NCBI RefSeq assembly: GCF_009762325.1
Contig: NZ_CP034348.1
Coordinates: 2,052,501-2,116,500, forward strand
Length of the DNA stretch: 64,000 bases
Reading direction: 5' to 3'
Origin: Roseovarius faecimaris
GTDB lineage: Bacteria; Pseudomonadota; Alphaproteobacteria; Rhodobacterales; Rhodobacteraceae
The first letter of the stretch is position 1; the number at the start of each line of letters is the position of its first letter. The notes beneath the pieces are model-generated. The model did not search any database and was not told the DNA's origin. It worked only from the letters and a program-made list of their open reading frames with translations. The position numbers were made by a program, and so were the translations under genes. Shown here piece by piece: positions 7,982-16,221 of this stretch.

Positions 7982-8241
7982 GCCTGCATGTGCAGCGGGG
8001 CGATGGGAACGGCGCGATCCTGATCGAGGAGACCTCTGCGGGCACCCTCGGACAGATGACCCTTCGCAATAACGGCATCACCTTCTTCACACTCGAAGAC
8101 ACGTCCATCGCGGCTGGCGACAACACCGGCCGGGCCTGGAACTTCCAGAACCAGGCGGGGACTTTCCGAGTGACGACCGCGCCGGGCGGACCGGGCGAGA
8201 TCGAGATGATCCTGACGCCCGCGGGCGACATGACGATCAAG
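7982..8241 (+). repeat. segmental duplication, copy 2 (inside the broken fibre gene)
   Basis: Counterpart of 5759-6020. Differences are mostly third-position changes plus a short variable stretch (AGDNTGRA against DVDNSGRK), so the duplication is old enough to have diverged under protein-level selection. Confidence 0.85.
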
Positions 8242-8641
8242 GGGTCACTCACCACCGGCGGCGGCACCTGTGGCGGGGGCTGTGACGCTGTCTTCTCGGA
8301 CGACTACGATCTGCCCACGATTGCCGAGCATCAGGCGCAGATGTGGGCGGCGGGACACCTGCCTAATGTCGGCCCGACGGTGGAGAACGAACCGATCAAC
8401 GTCTCCGACAAGCTGGGGCGCATGCTCAACGAGCTGGAGCACGCGCATATCTATATCGGGCAGCTGCATGACCGGCTTTCGGAAAGCGAGACGGAAAAAG
8501 CCGATCTCCGGGCGATCATCGCCGATCAGAACGCACGATTGGCACGGCTCGAAGCTGCGGTCACCGCTCTGAGCGCGGAGTAACTCCGAGGGCGCCATCG
8601 CCGACTGGCATTCCTGCGCCCAGCTCCCTTGCCTCTGGGCG

Positions 8642-9031
8642 CTACCCGCGCGGGTCCACGGTATCGGCCAGCGCCTCGGCGCGGGCGGCGATCTCGGCCA
8701 AGGCGTCGGTCACGTCGGCGGGCACCACGGGCACTTCGACCCTCTCTGGCTCGGGCTGGGGCGCGTTGCGCAACTGCGCCAGTTCGGCCTCTTTCTCGGC
8801 CATCTTGTCCTCCAGCTCGCGCAGCCTGTCCTGCACGCCCGCCGTCTTGTCCGCCAGCATCAGCCCCGCCATCAGCAGCATCCGCTGCTCGGGGATACGT
8901 CCGATCTGGCTGGTGAGCACCTGTGCTTCTTCGTTCAGCATGGCGGCGGCGGATTTCAGGTAATGCTCTTCCCCCTCCTGGCAGGCCACGTCGAAGCTGC
9001 GGCCTCCGATATCGATCTGTACTTCGGGCAT
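8642..9031 (-). CDS. zapA: cell division protein ZapA
   Basis: The 129-aa protein fits ZapA, which bundles FtsZ filaments at mid-cell. The N-terminal beta-rich part (VQIDIGGRSFDVACQEGEEHYL) is followed by the helix with EEAQVLTSQIGRIPEQRMLLMAGLMLAD, a ZapA signature, and a coiled coil (DRLRELEDKMAEKEAELAQL). The last 40 residues are an Ala/Glu-rich tail longer than in E. coli. Its ATG overlaps the stop of the preceding coiled-coil gene by one base (TAATG), so the two are translationally linked. A GC hairpin (8616-8642) overlaps the stop codon but has no T-run. Confidence 0.9.
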   Translation of the reverse strand: MPEVQIDIGGRSFDVACQEGEEHYLKSAAAMLNEEAQVLTSQIGRIPEQRMLLMAGLMLADKTAGVQDRLRELEDKMAEKEAELAQLRNAPQPEPERVEVPVVPADVTDALAEIAARAEALADTVDPRG

Positions 9032-9519
9032 TATGCGTCCTCCGATGATGCGGCGGCGGCCTTGGCGATGCGGCCCAGCTCGGCCATGACCGCCTCGGTC
9101 TCGGCGCGGTCGGCGGCGCGGGCGGCGCGCAGCCCTTCAAGCTCGCTCAGCATGGCCTTGTTGATCAGGTGCGGCTCGGCCACGCCTGCCTCGATGGCCT
9201 CGCGCAGCGCCTTGTTGTTGTCGCGCAGCTGGGCATTGGCCCGGCGCAGCGATTGCAGATCGCCGTCAAGCTTGGCCAGCCCGTCGCGATGCTCCTGCAC
9301 CGCTGCCTCCGCCGCGGCTTCGGCCGCATCGAGCTTTTCCTTCATCCGCTTGAGCCGCTCTTCGAGCTGGGCATTGGCGGTCTGCTCATCTTCCAGCTGC
9401 TGTCTGAGCGCGTCCATCTCATCGGCATCGGCCCCGTCTGCGGACATCCCCTCAAGCCCCTGGCTGATCCGGTCCAGCGCCGCCGTGATCCGCCCTTGCA
9501 ACTCTTCGATCTGGCTCAC
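9031..9519 (-). CDS. coiled-coil protein co-transcribed with zapA
   Basis: The 162-aa protein is almost entirely predicted coiled coil: heptads run from about residue 35 to 110 (LRQQLEDEQTANAQLEERL and onwards) after an N-terminal helix MSQIEELQGRITAALDRI. No catalytic motif is visible. It precedes zapA with a one-base overlap, an arrangement I recall from other Rhodobacterales between zapA and transketolase. A helper role in division, perhaps as a ZapA partner, is inferred from position only. It diverges from tkt, leaving 217 nt for the two promoters. Confidence 0.75.
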   Translation of the reverse strand: MSQIEELQGRITAALDRISQGLEGMSADGADADEMDALRQQLEDEQTANAQLEERLKRMKEKLDAAEAAAEAAVQEHRDGLAKLDGDLQSLRRANAQLRDNNKALREAIEAGVAEPHLINKAMLSELEGLRAARAADRAETEAVMAELGRIAKAAAASSEDA

Positions 9520-9736
9520 CTACTCACCCCTCTTGTCTTGTCGTACCAGTCACATTTTCCCCGATACGGGCGCAAGGGACGAATCGCCCGCAGGCCCGAT
9601 TTATCCACAAGTCTACATAAGCCGCAGGGAAAATGCGCCCCCTTAACGGGGCCTTCCGGGGCTGGATGCTTGATCTTTGATCTTGGCCTGATATGCACCG
9701 GTTTGACTGATGCTGCATGATAAGGAACACGACCCC

Positions 9737-11755
9737 GTGGATATTGCTGCCCTGCGTTCTGCCAACCCCGATCACTGGATGCGCTCAACCGCCATTCGCG
9801 CGCTGACCCTGGACGCGGTGCATGCCGCCAATTCCGGCCATTCCGGAATGCCCATGGGCATGGCCGATGTGGCCACCGTGCTGTTCGACAAGCACATGAA
9901 GTTTGACGCCAAGGCCCCTGATTGGCCTGATCGCGATCGCTTCATCCTGTCGGCCGGCCACGGCTCCATGCTGCTTTATTCGCTGCTCTACCTCACCGGC
10001 TACGAGGACATGACGCTGGAGCAGGTCAAGAACTTCCGCCAATGGGGGGCGATCACCGCAGGCCACCCGGAATATGGCCACGCCAAGGGGATCGAAACCA
10101 CCACCGGCCCGCTGGGTCAGGGCATCTCCAACGCCGTGGGCTTTGCCATGGCCGAGGAAATCCTGCGCGCGCGCTACGGGCGCAAGCTGGTGGATCATTA
10201 CACCTATTGCATCGCGGGCGACGGCTGTCTGATGGAAGGCGTCAGCCAGGAGGCGATCGGCATCGCCGGCCGGCACCGCCTGGGCAAGCTGATCGTGTTT
10301 TGGGACAACAACAACATCACCATCGACGGCACGGTCGAGCTGTCGGACAGCACCAACCAGGTGGCGCGTTTCAAGGCGGCAGGCTGGCATGTGATCGAAA
10401 TTGACGGTCACGACCCCGAGGCCATCGACGCGGCCATCACCAAGGCCAAGGCCACCAAGAAGCCCTCGATGATCGCCTGCAAGACCCATATCGCCCTGGG
10501 CCATGCCGCACAGGACACCTCCAAGGGCCACGGCGCCCTCACGGACGAGGCGCAGATGGCCACCGCCAAAGCGGCCTATGGCTGGACGACCGGACCTTTC
10601 GAGGTCCCGGGAGAGATCAAATCCTGGTGGGAAGGTGTGGGCACCCGTGGTGCCTCCGAGCGCGCAGCCTGGGAGGCGCGGCTGTCCGAGGCCTCGGCTC
10701 AGCGCCAGGCCGAGTTTGCCCGGATCTTCGCGCGGGACGTCCCCAAGAAGCTCTCGGCGCGGATCAAGGCGCTGAAAAAGCAGATCAGCGAGGAAGCTCC
10801 CAAGGTGGCCACCCGCAAGAGCTCGGAAATGGTGCTGGAGGTGATCAACCCGATCATGTCCGAAACCGTGGGCGGCTCGGCCGATCTGACCGGTTCCAAC
10901 AATACCAAATCGGGCGATATGACCGCCTTTGACGTGGATAACCGCAAGGGCCGTTATGTCTATTGGGGCATTCGCGAGCATGGCATGGCCGCGGCGATGA
11001 ACGGCATGGCCCTGCATGGCGGCATCCGCCCCTATGGCGGCACCTTCATGTGCTTCACCGATTATGCGCGCCCGGCGATGCGTCTGGCGGCCCTGATGAA
11101 AATCCCGACCGTCTTTGTCATGACCCATGACAGCATCGGTCTGGGCGAGGATGGCCCGACCCACCAGCCGGTCGAGCATCTGGCAATCTCGCGGGCGACG
11201 CCCAACACCTATGTGTTCCGGCCCTGCGATACGGTGGAGACGGCAGAAGCGTGGGAACTGGCGCTGACCTCGAAGGAAACCCCGTCGGTCCTGTCGCTCA
11301 CGCGGCAAGGCGTGCCGACGCTGCGCACCGAGCACAAGATGAAGAACCTGACCGCCCAAGGCGCTTACGTGCTGGCCGAAGCGGAAGGCAAGCGGCAGGC
11401 GATCCTGCTGGCCACCGGCTCGGAGGTTTCGGTTGCGATGGCCGCGCGCGATATCCTTCAGGCCAAGGGGATCGGCACGCGTGTCGTCTCCATGCCCTGC
11501 TGGGAGCTGTTCGAACAGCAGGACGAGGCCTATCGCAAACGCGTCCTGCCCGGCGGATCGGCTGTGCGTGTGGGCGTCGAGGCGGCTGTCCGGCAAGGCT
11601 GGGACCGCTGGCTTTGCGGCGAACGCGGGCGCGAGGCGCGTGCAGGTTTCGTCGGTATGGACAGCTTCGGCGCGTCGGCCCCTGCCGGCACTCTTTATGA
11701 GAAGTTCGGCATCACCGCCGAAGCCGTGGCCGAAAAGGTTCAGTCGCTGCTCTGA
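9737..11755 (+). CDS. tkt: transketolase
   Basis: The 672-aa thiamine-diphosphate enzyme moves two-carbon units between sugar phosphates in the pentose phosphate pathway. The GDGCLMEG loop that starts the TPP/metal site is at residues 161-168, with conserved His in SGHSGMPMG and TAGHPEYGH. The catalytic Glu is in [12 protein letters not shown], and the substrate-binding [11 protein letters not shown] motif follows. GTG 9737 is preferred because AAGGA sits 9 nt upstream and homologues begin MDIAALR. The ATG at 9710 would add nine residues without a ribosome site. A REP-like repeat follows the gene. Confidence 0.95.
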   Translation: MDIAALRSANPDHWMRSTAIRALTLDAVHAANSGHSGMPMGMADVATVLFDKHMKFDAKAPDWPDRDRFILSAGHGSMLLYSLLYLTGYEDMTLEQVKNFRQWGAITAGHPEYGHAKGIETTTGPLGQGISNAVGFAMAEEILRARYGRKLVDHYTYCIAGDGCLMEGVSQEAIGIAGRHRLGKLIVFWDNNNITIDGTVELSDSTNQVARFKAAGWHVIEIDGHDPEAIDAAITKAKATKKPSMIACKTHIALGHAAQDTSKGHGALTDEAQMATAKAAYGWTTGPFEVPGEIKSWWEGVGTRGASERAAWEARLSEASAQRQAEFARIFARDVPKKLSARIKALKKQISEEAPKVATRKSSEMVLEVINPIMSETVGGSADLTGSNNTKSGDMTAFDVDNRKGRYVYWGIREHGMAAAMNGMALHGGIRPYGGTFMCFTDYARPAMRLAALMKIPTVFVMTHDSIGLGEDGPTHQPVEHLAISRATPNTYVFRPCDTVETAEAWELALTSKETPSVLSLTRQGVPTLRTEHKMKNLTAQGAYVLAEAEGKRQAILLATGSEVSVAMAARDILQAKGIGTRVVSMPCWELFEQQDEAYRKRVLPGGSAVRVGVEAAVRQGWDRWLCGERGREARAGFVGMDSFGASAPAGTLYEKFGITAEAVAEKVQSLL

Positions 11756-11778
11756 AGGCGGCACCGCAAACATCACAC

Positions 11779-11802
11779 GTAGGGTGCGTGATTTCACGCA
11801 CC
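11779..11802 (+). repeat. REP-like 24-bp element, third copy
   Basis: Identical to 1272-1295, with the following TTGC also conserved. It lies in the 70-bp gap between tkt and the lipoprotein gene. Confidence 0.65.
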
Positions 11803-11825
11803 TTGCGGCACCACAGGGGGGACCG

Positions 11826-12374
11826 ATGATCCGACAGCTCACCGCGCTCGCGATCCTGGCCGCCCTTGGTGCCTGCGGTGATGTGGAGGTATCGTCCGCT
11901 CCCATCGAAGGCCCGCGCACTAAAGACGCCGACGCGTTCGCCATCGCCTATCTCGACCTCATGCAGGCGCGCTCTTTCAGGCGCGGCGTTGAATATTGCG
12001 GCCTGTTCGGGCGCGACGCCGAGGGTTATGTCATCGCCACAGCTCCGCTTGTGGGGCGACTTTCCAGTTGCCACACCCCGGATTTTCCCGACGGTTTCAA
12101 CGCCTTCGCCACCTACCACTCGCACAGCACCTACGACATCGAGGCCGATAGCGAAGTGCCCTCGTCCAACGATGTGATCGCCGATCAGATCGACGGGGTC
12201 ATTGGCTATATCAGCACGCCGGGGGGACGCGTCTGGCGCAATGAGGACGGTGTCGCCACCCTGGTCTGCGGGCCTGGCTGCATCACGGCGGATCCGAATT
12301 TCGTGCCCGAGACCTTCGGGCCCATCCGCACCCGCTACACCATCATCGACCTGCGCGAGCGTGAAGCGTCCTGA
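11826..12374 (+). CDS. DUF4329 (JAB-like) lipoprotein
   Basis: The 182-aa protein has a lipoprotein signal ending in the lipobox LGAC (Cys17). Residues 34-116 resemble DUF4329, a JAB1/MPN-like fold. E56 lies in GVEYCGLF, H98-x-H100 in TYHSHSTYD, and S113/D116 in PSSND, giving the spacing of a JAMM zinc site. DUF4329 is often found in toxin or RHS-type proteins; here it is a stand-alone envelope lipoprotein. Substrate and role are unknown. It converges on dddQ with 6 nt between the stops, so there is no room for a separate terminator. Confidence 0.7.
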   Translation: MIRQLTALAILAALGACGDVEVSSAPIEGPRTKDADAFAIAYLDLMQARSFRRGVEYCGLFGRDAEGYVIATAPLVGRLSSCHTPDFPDGFNAFATYHSHSTYDIEADSEVPSSNDVIADQIDGVIGYISTPGGRVWRNEDGVATLVCGPGCITADPNFVPETFGPIRTRYTIIDLREREAS

Positions 12375-12380
12375 GTGCGG

Positions 12381-12977
12381 TTACGGATCCTTCCAGAGCG
12401 CCCACATCGCCAGCAACGGCGCCTCGCCCGATCGCATCGCGTGCAGGATGCCGGGCCGGTTGTAGAACGTCCCGCCGATCCCGGGCGTGAACCAGCCGCG
12501 GCCCTCCTGCCAGAAGCCACCTTCGGTGAACACCAGATAGCTTTCTTCCGGTGGATGGTCATGATCCGGGTAGCGCACCCCGGGCGCCAGCAGGGACACG
12601 CCCAGCCACACGCCCGGCACCTCCGCCAGCCCCTGCGGGCCAATCAGCATCGCATTGGCATGACCCTCGGGATAGGCCTCATTGGCCCCCGCCCCACCGC
12701 CTGTGCGCCTGTACCAGTGCAGATGCGGCTCCAGCCCGACAAGGGCGTGCGCCAGGCTCCGGACCGGCCCTTCCGGCAATCGTGAGGCATCCGCGCCCTG
12801 CGCGAAATACCGGCAGGCGGGCAACCGCTCCGGCACCGCGCCGCGCAAGTGCAGGGGGCCGCGCAGCGCGGCGAATATCCGCGCCACCGAGGCCCGCCCG
12901 CGCGGATCGCTCACCTGGGTTGCATAGGCCGCCTCGGCCGCGTCGATCGCCGTGCGCAACCGCCTCTCTGCCGTCAT
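12381..12977 (-). CDS. dddQ: DMSP lyase, DddQ-type cupin
   Basis: The 198-aa cupin should cleave dimethylsulfoniopropionate to acrylate and dimethyl sulfide. The metal and catalytic residues Y136, H139, H141, E145, Y147 and H179 have the same spacing as Tyr120, His123, His125, Glu129, Tyr131 and His163 of the Ruegeria DddQ structure, as I remember it. LHWYRR before the cupin and APLLAMW after it also fit the family. Its ATG overlaps the stop of the DUF808 gene by four bases (ATGA), so the two form one operon. The related cupin lyases DddW, DddL and DddK are the main alternatives. Confidence 0.82.
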   Translation of the reverse strand: MTAERRLRTAIDAAEAAYATQVSDPRGRASVARIFAALRGPLHLRGAVPERLPACRYFAQGADASRLPEGPVRSLAHALVGLEPHLHWYRRTGGGAGANEAYPEGHANAMLIGPQGLAEVPGVWLGVSLLAPGVRYPDHDHPPEESYLVFTEGGFWQEGRGWFTPGIGGTFYNRPGILHAMRSGEAPLLAMWALWKDP

Positions 12978-13942
12978 CCCTCACCCTTTCCGTTCAGCCG
13001 CCTCCACAGCGGCGTGATCACACCGATCCCGAGCGGGATCAGCGCCAAGCCCAGCACCAGCCCGAAAAGCCCGTCGAGCCCGGCCGTGACCCCCCATGTC
13101 ACGGCACCAGACCACGCGCCCGCGCCCTCTGCGGCGCCCTCGGCCACATGATGCACCCAACCATAAGGCGCATGCCAGCCGATCTGGTCCAGTGCATGCA
13201 GAACGATCGAGCCGCCAACCCACAGCATCGCCGCCGTGCCGACGACCATCAGCAGGGTCATGACCCCCGGCATGGCCTTCACGATCCCGTGCCCCAGCGC
13301 CCGGGTCAGGCCCAGCCGTCCGCGCGCCGCCAGATAGAGCCCCACATCATCCGCCTTCACGATCAGCGCCACGGCGCCATAGACCAGAACGGTCATCCCG
13401 ATGGCCACCATCGCCAGGGTCGCCGCCTCCATCCAGATCGAACTTTCAGGGATCGCGGCCAGCGCGATGGTCATGATCTCGGCCGACAGAATGAAATCGG
13501 TCTTGATGGCCCCGGCCACCTTGGCCTCTTCCAGATGCGCGGCATCTCCCGATGCGTGACTGCCATCCGGCCCGCCATGCCCTTTGCCGATCCCCACCGC
13601 ATGGGCCACCTTCTCGGCCCCTTCATAGCACAGATACATCCCCCCCAGCAGCAGCAAAGGCGGGATCATCCAGGGCGCGAAAGCCGACAGTAACAACCCC
13701 GCCGGCAGCAACACAAGCAGCTTGTTCTTGATCGACCCAAGGGCGATGCGCCCCACGATGGGCAACTCCCGCGCGGGCGAAAAACCCTGCACATATTTCG
13801 GCGTGACGGCGGCATCGTCGATCGCGGCCCCCGCCGCCTTGGCCCCGGCCTGGGCCGCCTGTCCAGCCACATCATCCACCGAGGCCGCGGCGATCTTGGC
13901 AATCCCCGCCACATCGTCCAGCAACGCCATCAATCCGCTCAT
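12974..13942 (-). CDS. DUF808 (YedI-like) inner membrane protein
   Basis: The 322-aa polytopic protein begins MSGLMALLDDVAGIAK, the family start. An ATG 33 bases further upstream is less likely. The order is an N-terminal amphipathic region with VDDVAG, about five hydrophobic segments (LLVLLPAGLLLSAFAPWMI, MTVLVYGAVALIV, VMTLLMVVGTAAMLW and others), and a Lys/His-rich loop with HASGDAAHLEEAKVAGAIKTDF. DUF808 has no known function. Four-base overlap with dddQ ties it to DMSP metabolism by context, possibly as a transport or membrane-stress partner. That link is speculative, since the family is widespread without dddQ. Confidence 0.8.
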   Translation of the reverse strand: MSGLMALLDDVAGIAKIAAASVDDVAGQAAQAGAKAAGAAIDDAAVTPKYVQGFSPARELPIVGRIALGSIKNKLLVLLPAGLLLSAFAPWMIPPLLLLGGMYLCYEGAEKVAHAVGIGKGHGGPDGSHASGDAAHLEEAKVAGAIKTDFILSAEIMTIALAAIPESSIWMEAATLAMVAIGMTVLVYGAVALIVKADDVGLYLAARGRLGLTRALGHGIVKAMPGVMTLLMVVGTAAMLWVGGSIVLHALDQIGWHAPYGWVHHVAEGAAEGAGAWSGAVTWGVTAGLDGLFGLVLGLALIPLGIGVITPLWRRLNGKGEG

Positions 13943-14113
13943 CCCGCCCTGCCCTTCTCCCGCGAGGCCGCCCATTCGGGCGGAAGAGCACCACAGTTCC
14001 GGGGTTTGCGCAAACGGTTATCGCTACCACGCTCCCGCCGGTCATTTTCCGCTTTCGCCACTCGGGGCGGCCCGCTAAGAGGCCCCCAAATCCTCACCTT
14101 TCGGGAGACATCC

Positions 14114-15115
14114 ATGACCATCAAAGTCGGTATCAACGGATTTGGCCGCATCGGCCGCTGCACTCTGGCCCATATCGCCGCCTCGGGGCGCGACGATATC
14201 GAGGTCATCAAGCTCAACGCCACCGGCCCGCTGGAAACCGCCGCACACCTGATCAAATATGACAGCGTGCATGGCCGCTTCCCCAATGAGATCACGCTGG
14301 GCGAGGGCACCATGGATCTGGGCCGTGGCCCGATCAGCATGTTCTCGACCTACGAGATGGACGAGCTTGACTGGTCCGGCTGCGACGTCGTTCTGGAATG
14401 CACCGGCAAGTTCAACGATGGCGAGAAGGCGAACAAGCACCTCGAGCGCGGCGCGGGCAAGGTTCTGCTCTCGGCCCCGGGCAAGAACGTGGACCGCACG
14501 GTTGTCTTCGGCGTCAACGATGGCGACCTGCAGGCCGGTGAGCGGATGATCTCGAACGGTTCCTGCACCACCAACTGCCTGGCCCCCGTGGCCAAGGTGC
14601 TGCACAACGCCTTTGGCATCGAAAGCGGCATCATGACCACGATCCACGCCTATACCGGCGACCAGCCCACGCTCGACCGTCGCCACAAGGACCTCTACCG
14701 CGCCCGTGCCGCGGCCATGTCGATGATCCCGACCTCCACCGGCGCGGCCAAGGCCCTGGGCGAGGTGCTGCCCGCCCTCAAGGGCAAGCTTGACGGCTCG
14801 GCCATCCGGGTGCCCACGCCGAACGTGTCGGCGGTGGACCTGACCTTCGTGGCAGGCCGCGACGTGACCGAGGACGAGGTGAACGCCGCGGTCGAGGCCG
14901 CCGCCAATGGCGAGATGAAAGGTGTTCTGGGCTATGACCCCGAGCCGAAAGTCTCGATCGACTTCAACCACACCGACGAAAGCTCGATCTTCGCGCCTGC
15001 GCAAACCAAGGTGATCGGCGGCCGCCTGGTGCGTGTGCTGGCCTGGTACGACAATGAATGGGGCTTCTCCGTGCGCATGGCCGATGTGGCCGTGGCCATG
15101 GGCAAGCTGGGCTGA
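14114..15115 (+). CDS. gap: glyceraldehyde-3-phosphate dehydrogenase, type I (first copy)
   Basis: The 333-aa enzyme interconverts glyceraldehyde 3-phosphate and 1,3-bisphosphoglycerate. The NAD-fold GFGRIGR is at residues 9-15, the catalytic Cys151 in SCTTN, the paired His in HAYTGDQ, and the terminal WYDNEWGFS. After beta strand 2 the sequence reads VIKLNATGPLETAAHL. An Asn (residue 35) stands where the strictly NAD-dependent paralogue has Asp (ND at 35-36), which may relax cofactor choice towards NADP. ATG 14114 follows a GGGAGA site. A strong terminator follows at once. Confidence 0.95.
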   Translation: MTIKVGINGFGRIGRCTLAHIAASGRDDIEVIKLNATGPLETAAHLIKYDSVHGRFPNEITLGEGTMDLGRGPISMFSTYEMDELDWSGCDVVLECTGKFNDGEKANKHLERGAGKVLLSAPGKNVDRTVVFGVNDGDLQAGERMISNGSCTTNCLAPVAKVLHNAFGIESGIMTTIHAYTGDQPTLDRRHKDLYRARAAAMSMIPTSTGAAKALGEVLPALKGKLDGSAIRVPTPNVSAVDLTFVAGRDVTEDEVNAAVEAAANGEMKGVLGYDPEPKVSIDFNHTDESSIFAPAQTKVIGGRLVRVLAWYDNEWGFSVRMADVAVAMGKLG

Positions 15116-15139
15116 ACCGCGTCTTATACGGACTGTTTA

Positions 15140-15176
15140 CGCCCCCGGATCGCGTTGATCCGGGGGCGTTTTTCTT
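15140..15176 (+). terminator. strong intrinsic terminator after gap
   Basis: A 12-bp stem (15140-15151 with 15157-15168) and a 5-nt loop are followed by GTTTTTCTTT. It lies 24 nt behind the stop codon. Confidence 0.9.
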
Positions 15177-15269
15177 TGCGCTCAACAGAAAGAGCCGACC
15201 CCACGGCACCACGCGACAGGGCGTAACCGCCCCACATAAACTTCGGTTATACGCGCCCGGATATCAGAC

Positions 15270-15361
15270 CTGAGTACAGTGGCCGCGCTGTCCTTTCGCA
15301 GGCATCTCAGGACGACAGCCCCGAGCGTTCCTCTGGGCGCTCACACAAGAAAGGATCAACC
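15270..15361 (+). other. structured leader before the PepSY gene
   Basis: CCTGAG/CTCAGG and GAGCG/CGCTC inverted pairs can fold in this 5' region before the AAAGGA ribosome site. It may be a regulatory leader. No known riboswitch class was recognised. Confidence 0.25.
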
Positions 15362-15613
15362 ATGACACGGATTATCGCCCTGGCTCTTGCCATCGCCGCA
15401 GGCTCGCTTGCCCATGCCACCGAAAGCACCGTCGCACTCGACACGGCAACCTCCGAAAAGATCACCGCCATGCTCACTGCCCAAGGCTATGAGATCCGCA
15501 AGATCGAAATCGAGGACGGCATGTACGAGGCCTACGCCCTGAAAGACGGCAACCGCTACGAGATTTACCTGAATGCCGAGCTGGATGTGGTCAAGACCGA
15601 GCTGGACGACTGA
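15362..15613 (+). CDS. periplasmic PepSY-domain protein
   Basis: The 83-aa protein has a signal peptide at residues 1-19 (cleaved after AHA) and one PepSY-type domain (SEKITAMLTAQGYEIRKIEIEDGMYEAYALKDGNRYEIYLNAELDVVK in outline). Small PepSY_2 proteins act in the periplasm, often as inhibitors or sensors near redox or two-component systems. AAAGGA precedes the ATG. The cytochrome b561-like gene starts 68 nt later, and a membrane HTH protein follows, suggesting a three-gene redox-linked operon. Confidence 0.8.
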   Translation: MTRIIALALAIAAGSLAHATESTVALDTATSEKITAMLTAQGYEIRKIEIEDGMYEAYALKDGNRYEIYLNAELDVVKTELDD

Positions 15614-15681
15614 CCATTCCCCCAAAGGACGCAGGCCCGCCCGGGGTCAGGGCGGGCCGATCTCTTCCCAAAGGAGCTTCC

Positions 15682-16221
15682 ATGACCTCCTATCGCATCT
15701 GGGATCCGTTCGTGCGCCTGTTTCACTGGACGCTCGTTCTGGGTTTTGTCGGCAATGCCTTGCTGATCGACGACGACAGCAAGGCCCATGAATGGGTCGG
15801 CTATTTTGTTCTGGCGCTGGTCGGCGCGCGGCTTGTCTGGGGCCTGATCGGCCCCTACCACGCGCGCTTCGCCTCGTTCTTCCCCAGCGCACGCGCCATC
15901 ACCGGGCAGTTGTCCGATTTCCGCGCCCGCCAGCCCCGGGCCCATCTCGGCCACACGCCGCTTGGGGCGCTGATGATCTTCAACCTGCTGGCTACCATGC
16001 TCGCCATTGGCGCCACCGGCTACATGATGACCACCAACGCGTTCTGGGGCATCGACTGGGTCGAGGAGGTGCATGAGGCCCTCGTCAATTGGGCATGGGT
16101 CTCTATCGTGCTGCATGTGGCCGCCGTGATCTGGGAAAGTCGGCGCACCGGCATCAATCTGCCCCGCGCCATGATGACCGGTAGAAAAGATGTGCCGGAG
16201 GGCGTAACTCTGGTGGAATGA
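15682..16221 (+). CDS. cytochrome b561-type membrane haem protein
   Basis: The 179-aa protein belongs to the bacterial cytochrome b561/Ni-Fe hydrogenase cytochrome b family (PF01292-like). It begins WDPFVRLFHWTLVLGF with the first haem-ligand His15, and has AHEWVGYFVLALVGARLVWG (second segment), RAHLGHTPLGALMIFNLLATMLA (third) and VNWAWVSIVLHVAAVIWES (fourth, with a His). Such proteins pass electrons between quinol and periplasmic partners. The preceding PepSY protein may be its periplasmic partner. Its stop overlaps the ATG of the next gene by four bases (ATGA). Confidence 0.85.
   Translation: MTSYRIWDPFVRLFHWTLVLGFVGNALLIDDDSKAHEWVGYFVLALVGARLVWGLIGPYHARFASFFPSARAITGQLSDFRARQPRAHLGHTPLGALMIFNLLATMLAIGATGYMMTTNAFWGIDWVEEVHEALVNWAWVSIVLHVAAVIWESRRTGINLPRAMMTGRKDVPEGVTLVE

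Larger units (their letters stand above)
6566..8583 (+). pseudogene. fibre-like secreted protein gene split by an IS element
   Basis: The 5' piece (6566-6671) encodes a signal peptide (MRLNTLLTGILAFAVATP, AAAQ) and about 14 mature residues, then meets a TGA inside the IS end. The 3' piece (about 7885-8583) continues in frame with LIIENGAMTNALRI and the block shared with the upstream S74 gene. It ends in YDLPTIAEHQAQMW...HLPNVGP, a stalk-end motif also seen in tail-fibre-like proteins, plus a coiled coil. The intact paralogue has at least 85 more residues between the equivalent points. DNA was therefore probably lost when or after the IS inserted. No S74 domain is present in this version. Confidence 0.75.

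Noticed and set aside
8616-8642. Possible 6S RNA or terminator next to zapA
   Set aside because: Only one 8-bp hairpin overlapping the zapA stop codon and no room for a full 6S RNA between genes; no T-run.
9785-11944. 719-codon open frame on the minus strand opposite transketolase
   Set aside because: It is a shadow of GC-rich codon bias. The plus strand encodes an unmistakable transketolase and the minus product is His/Gly/Arg-rich with no family motif.
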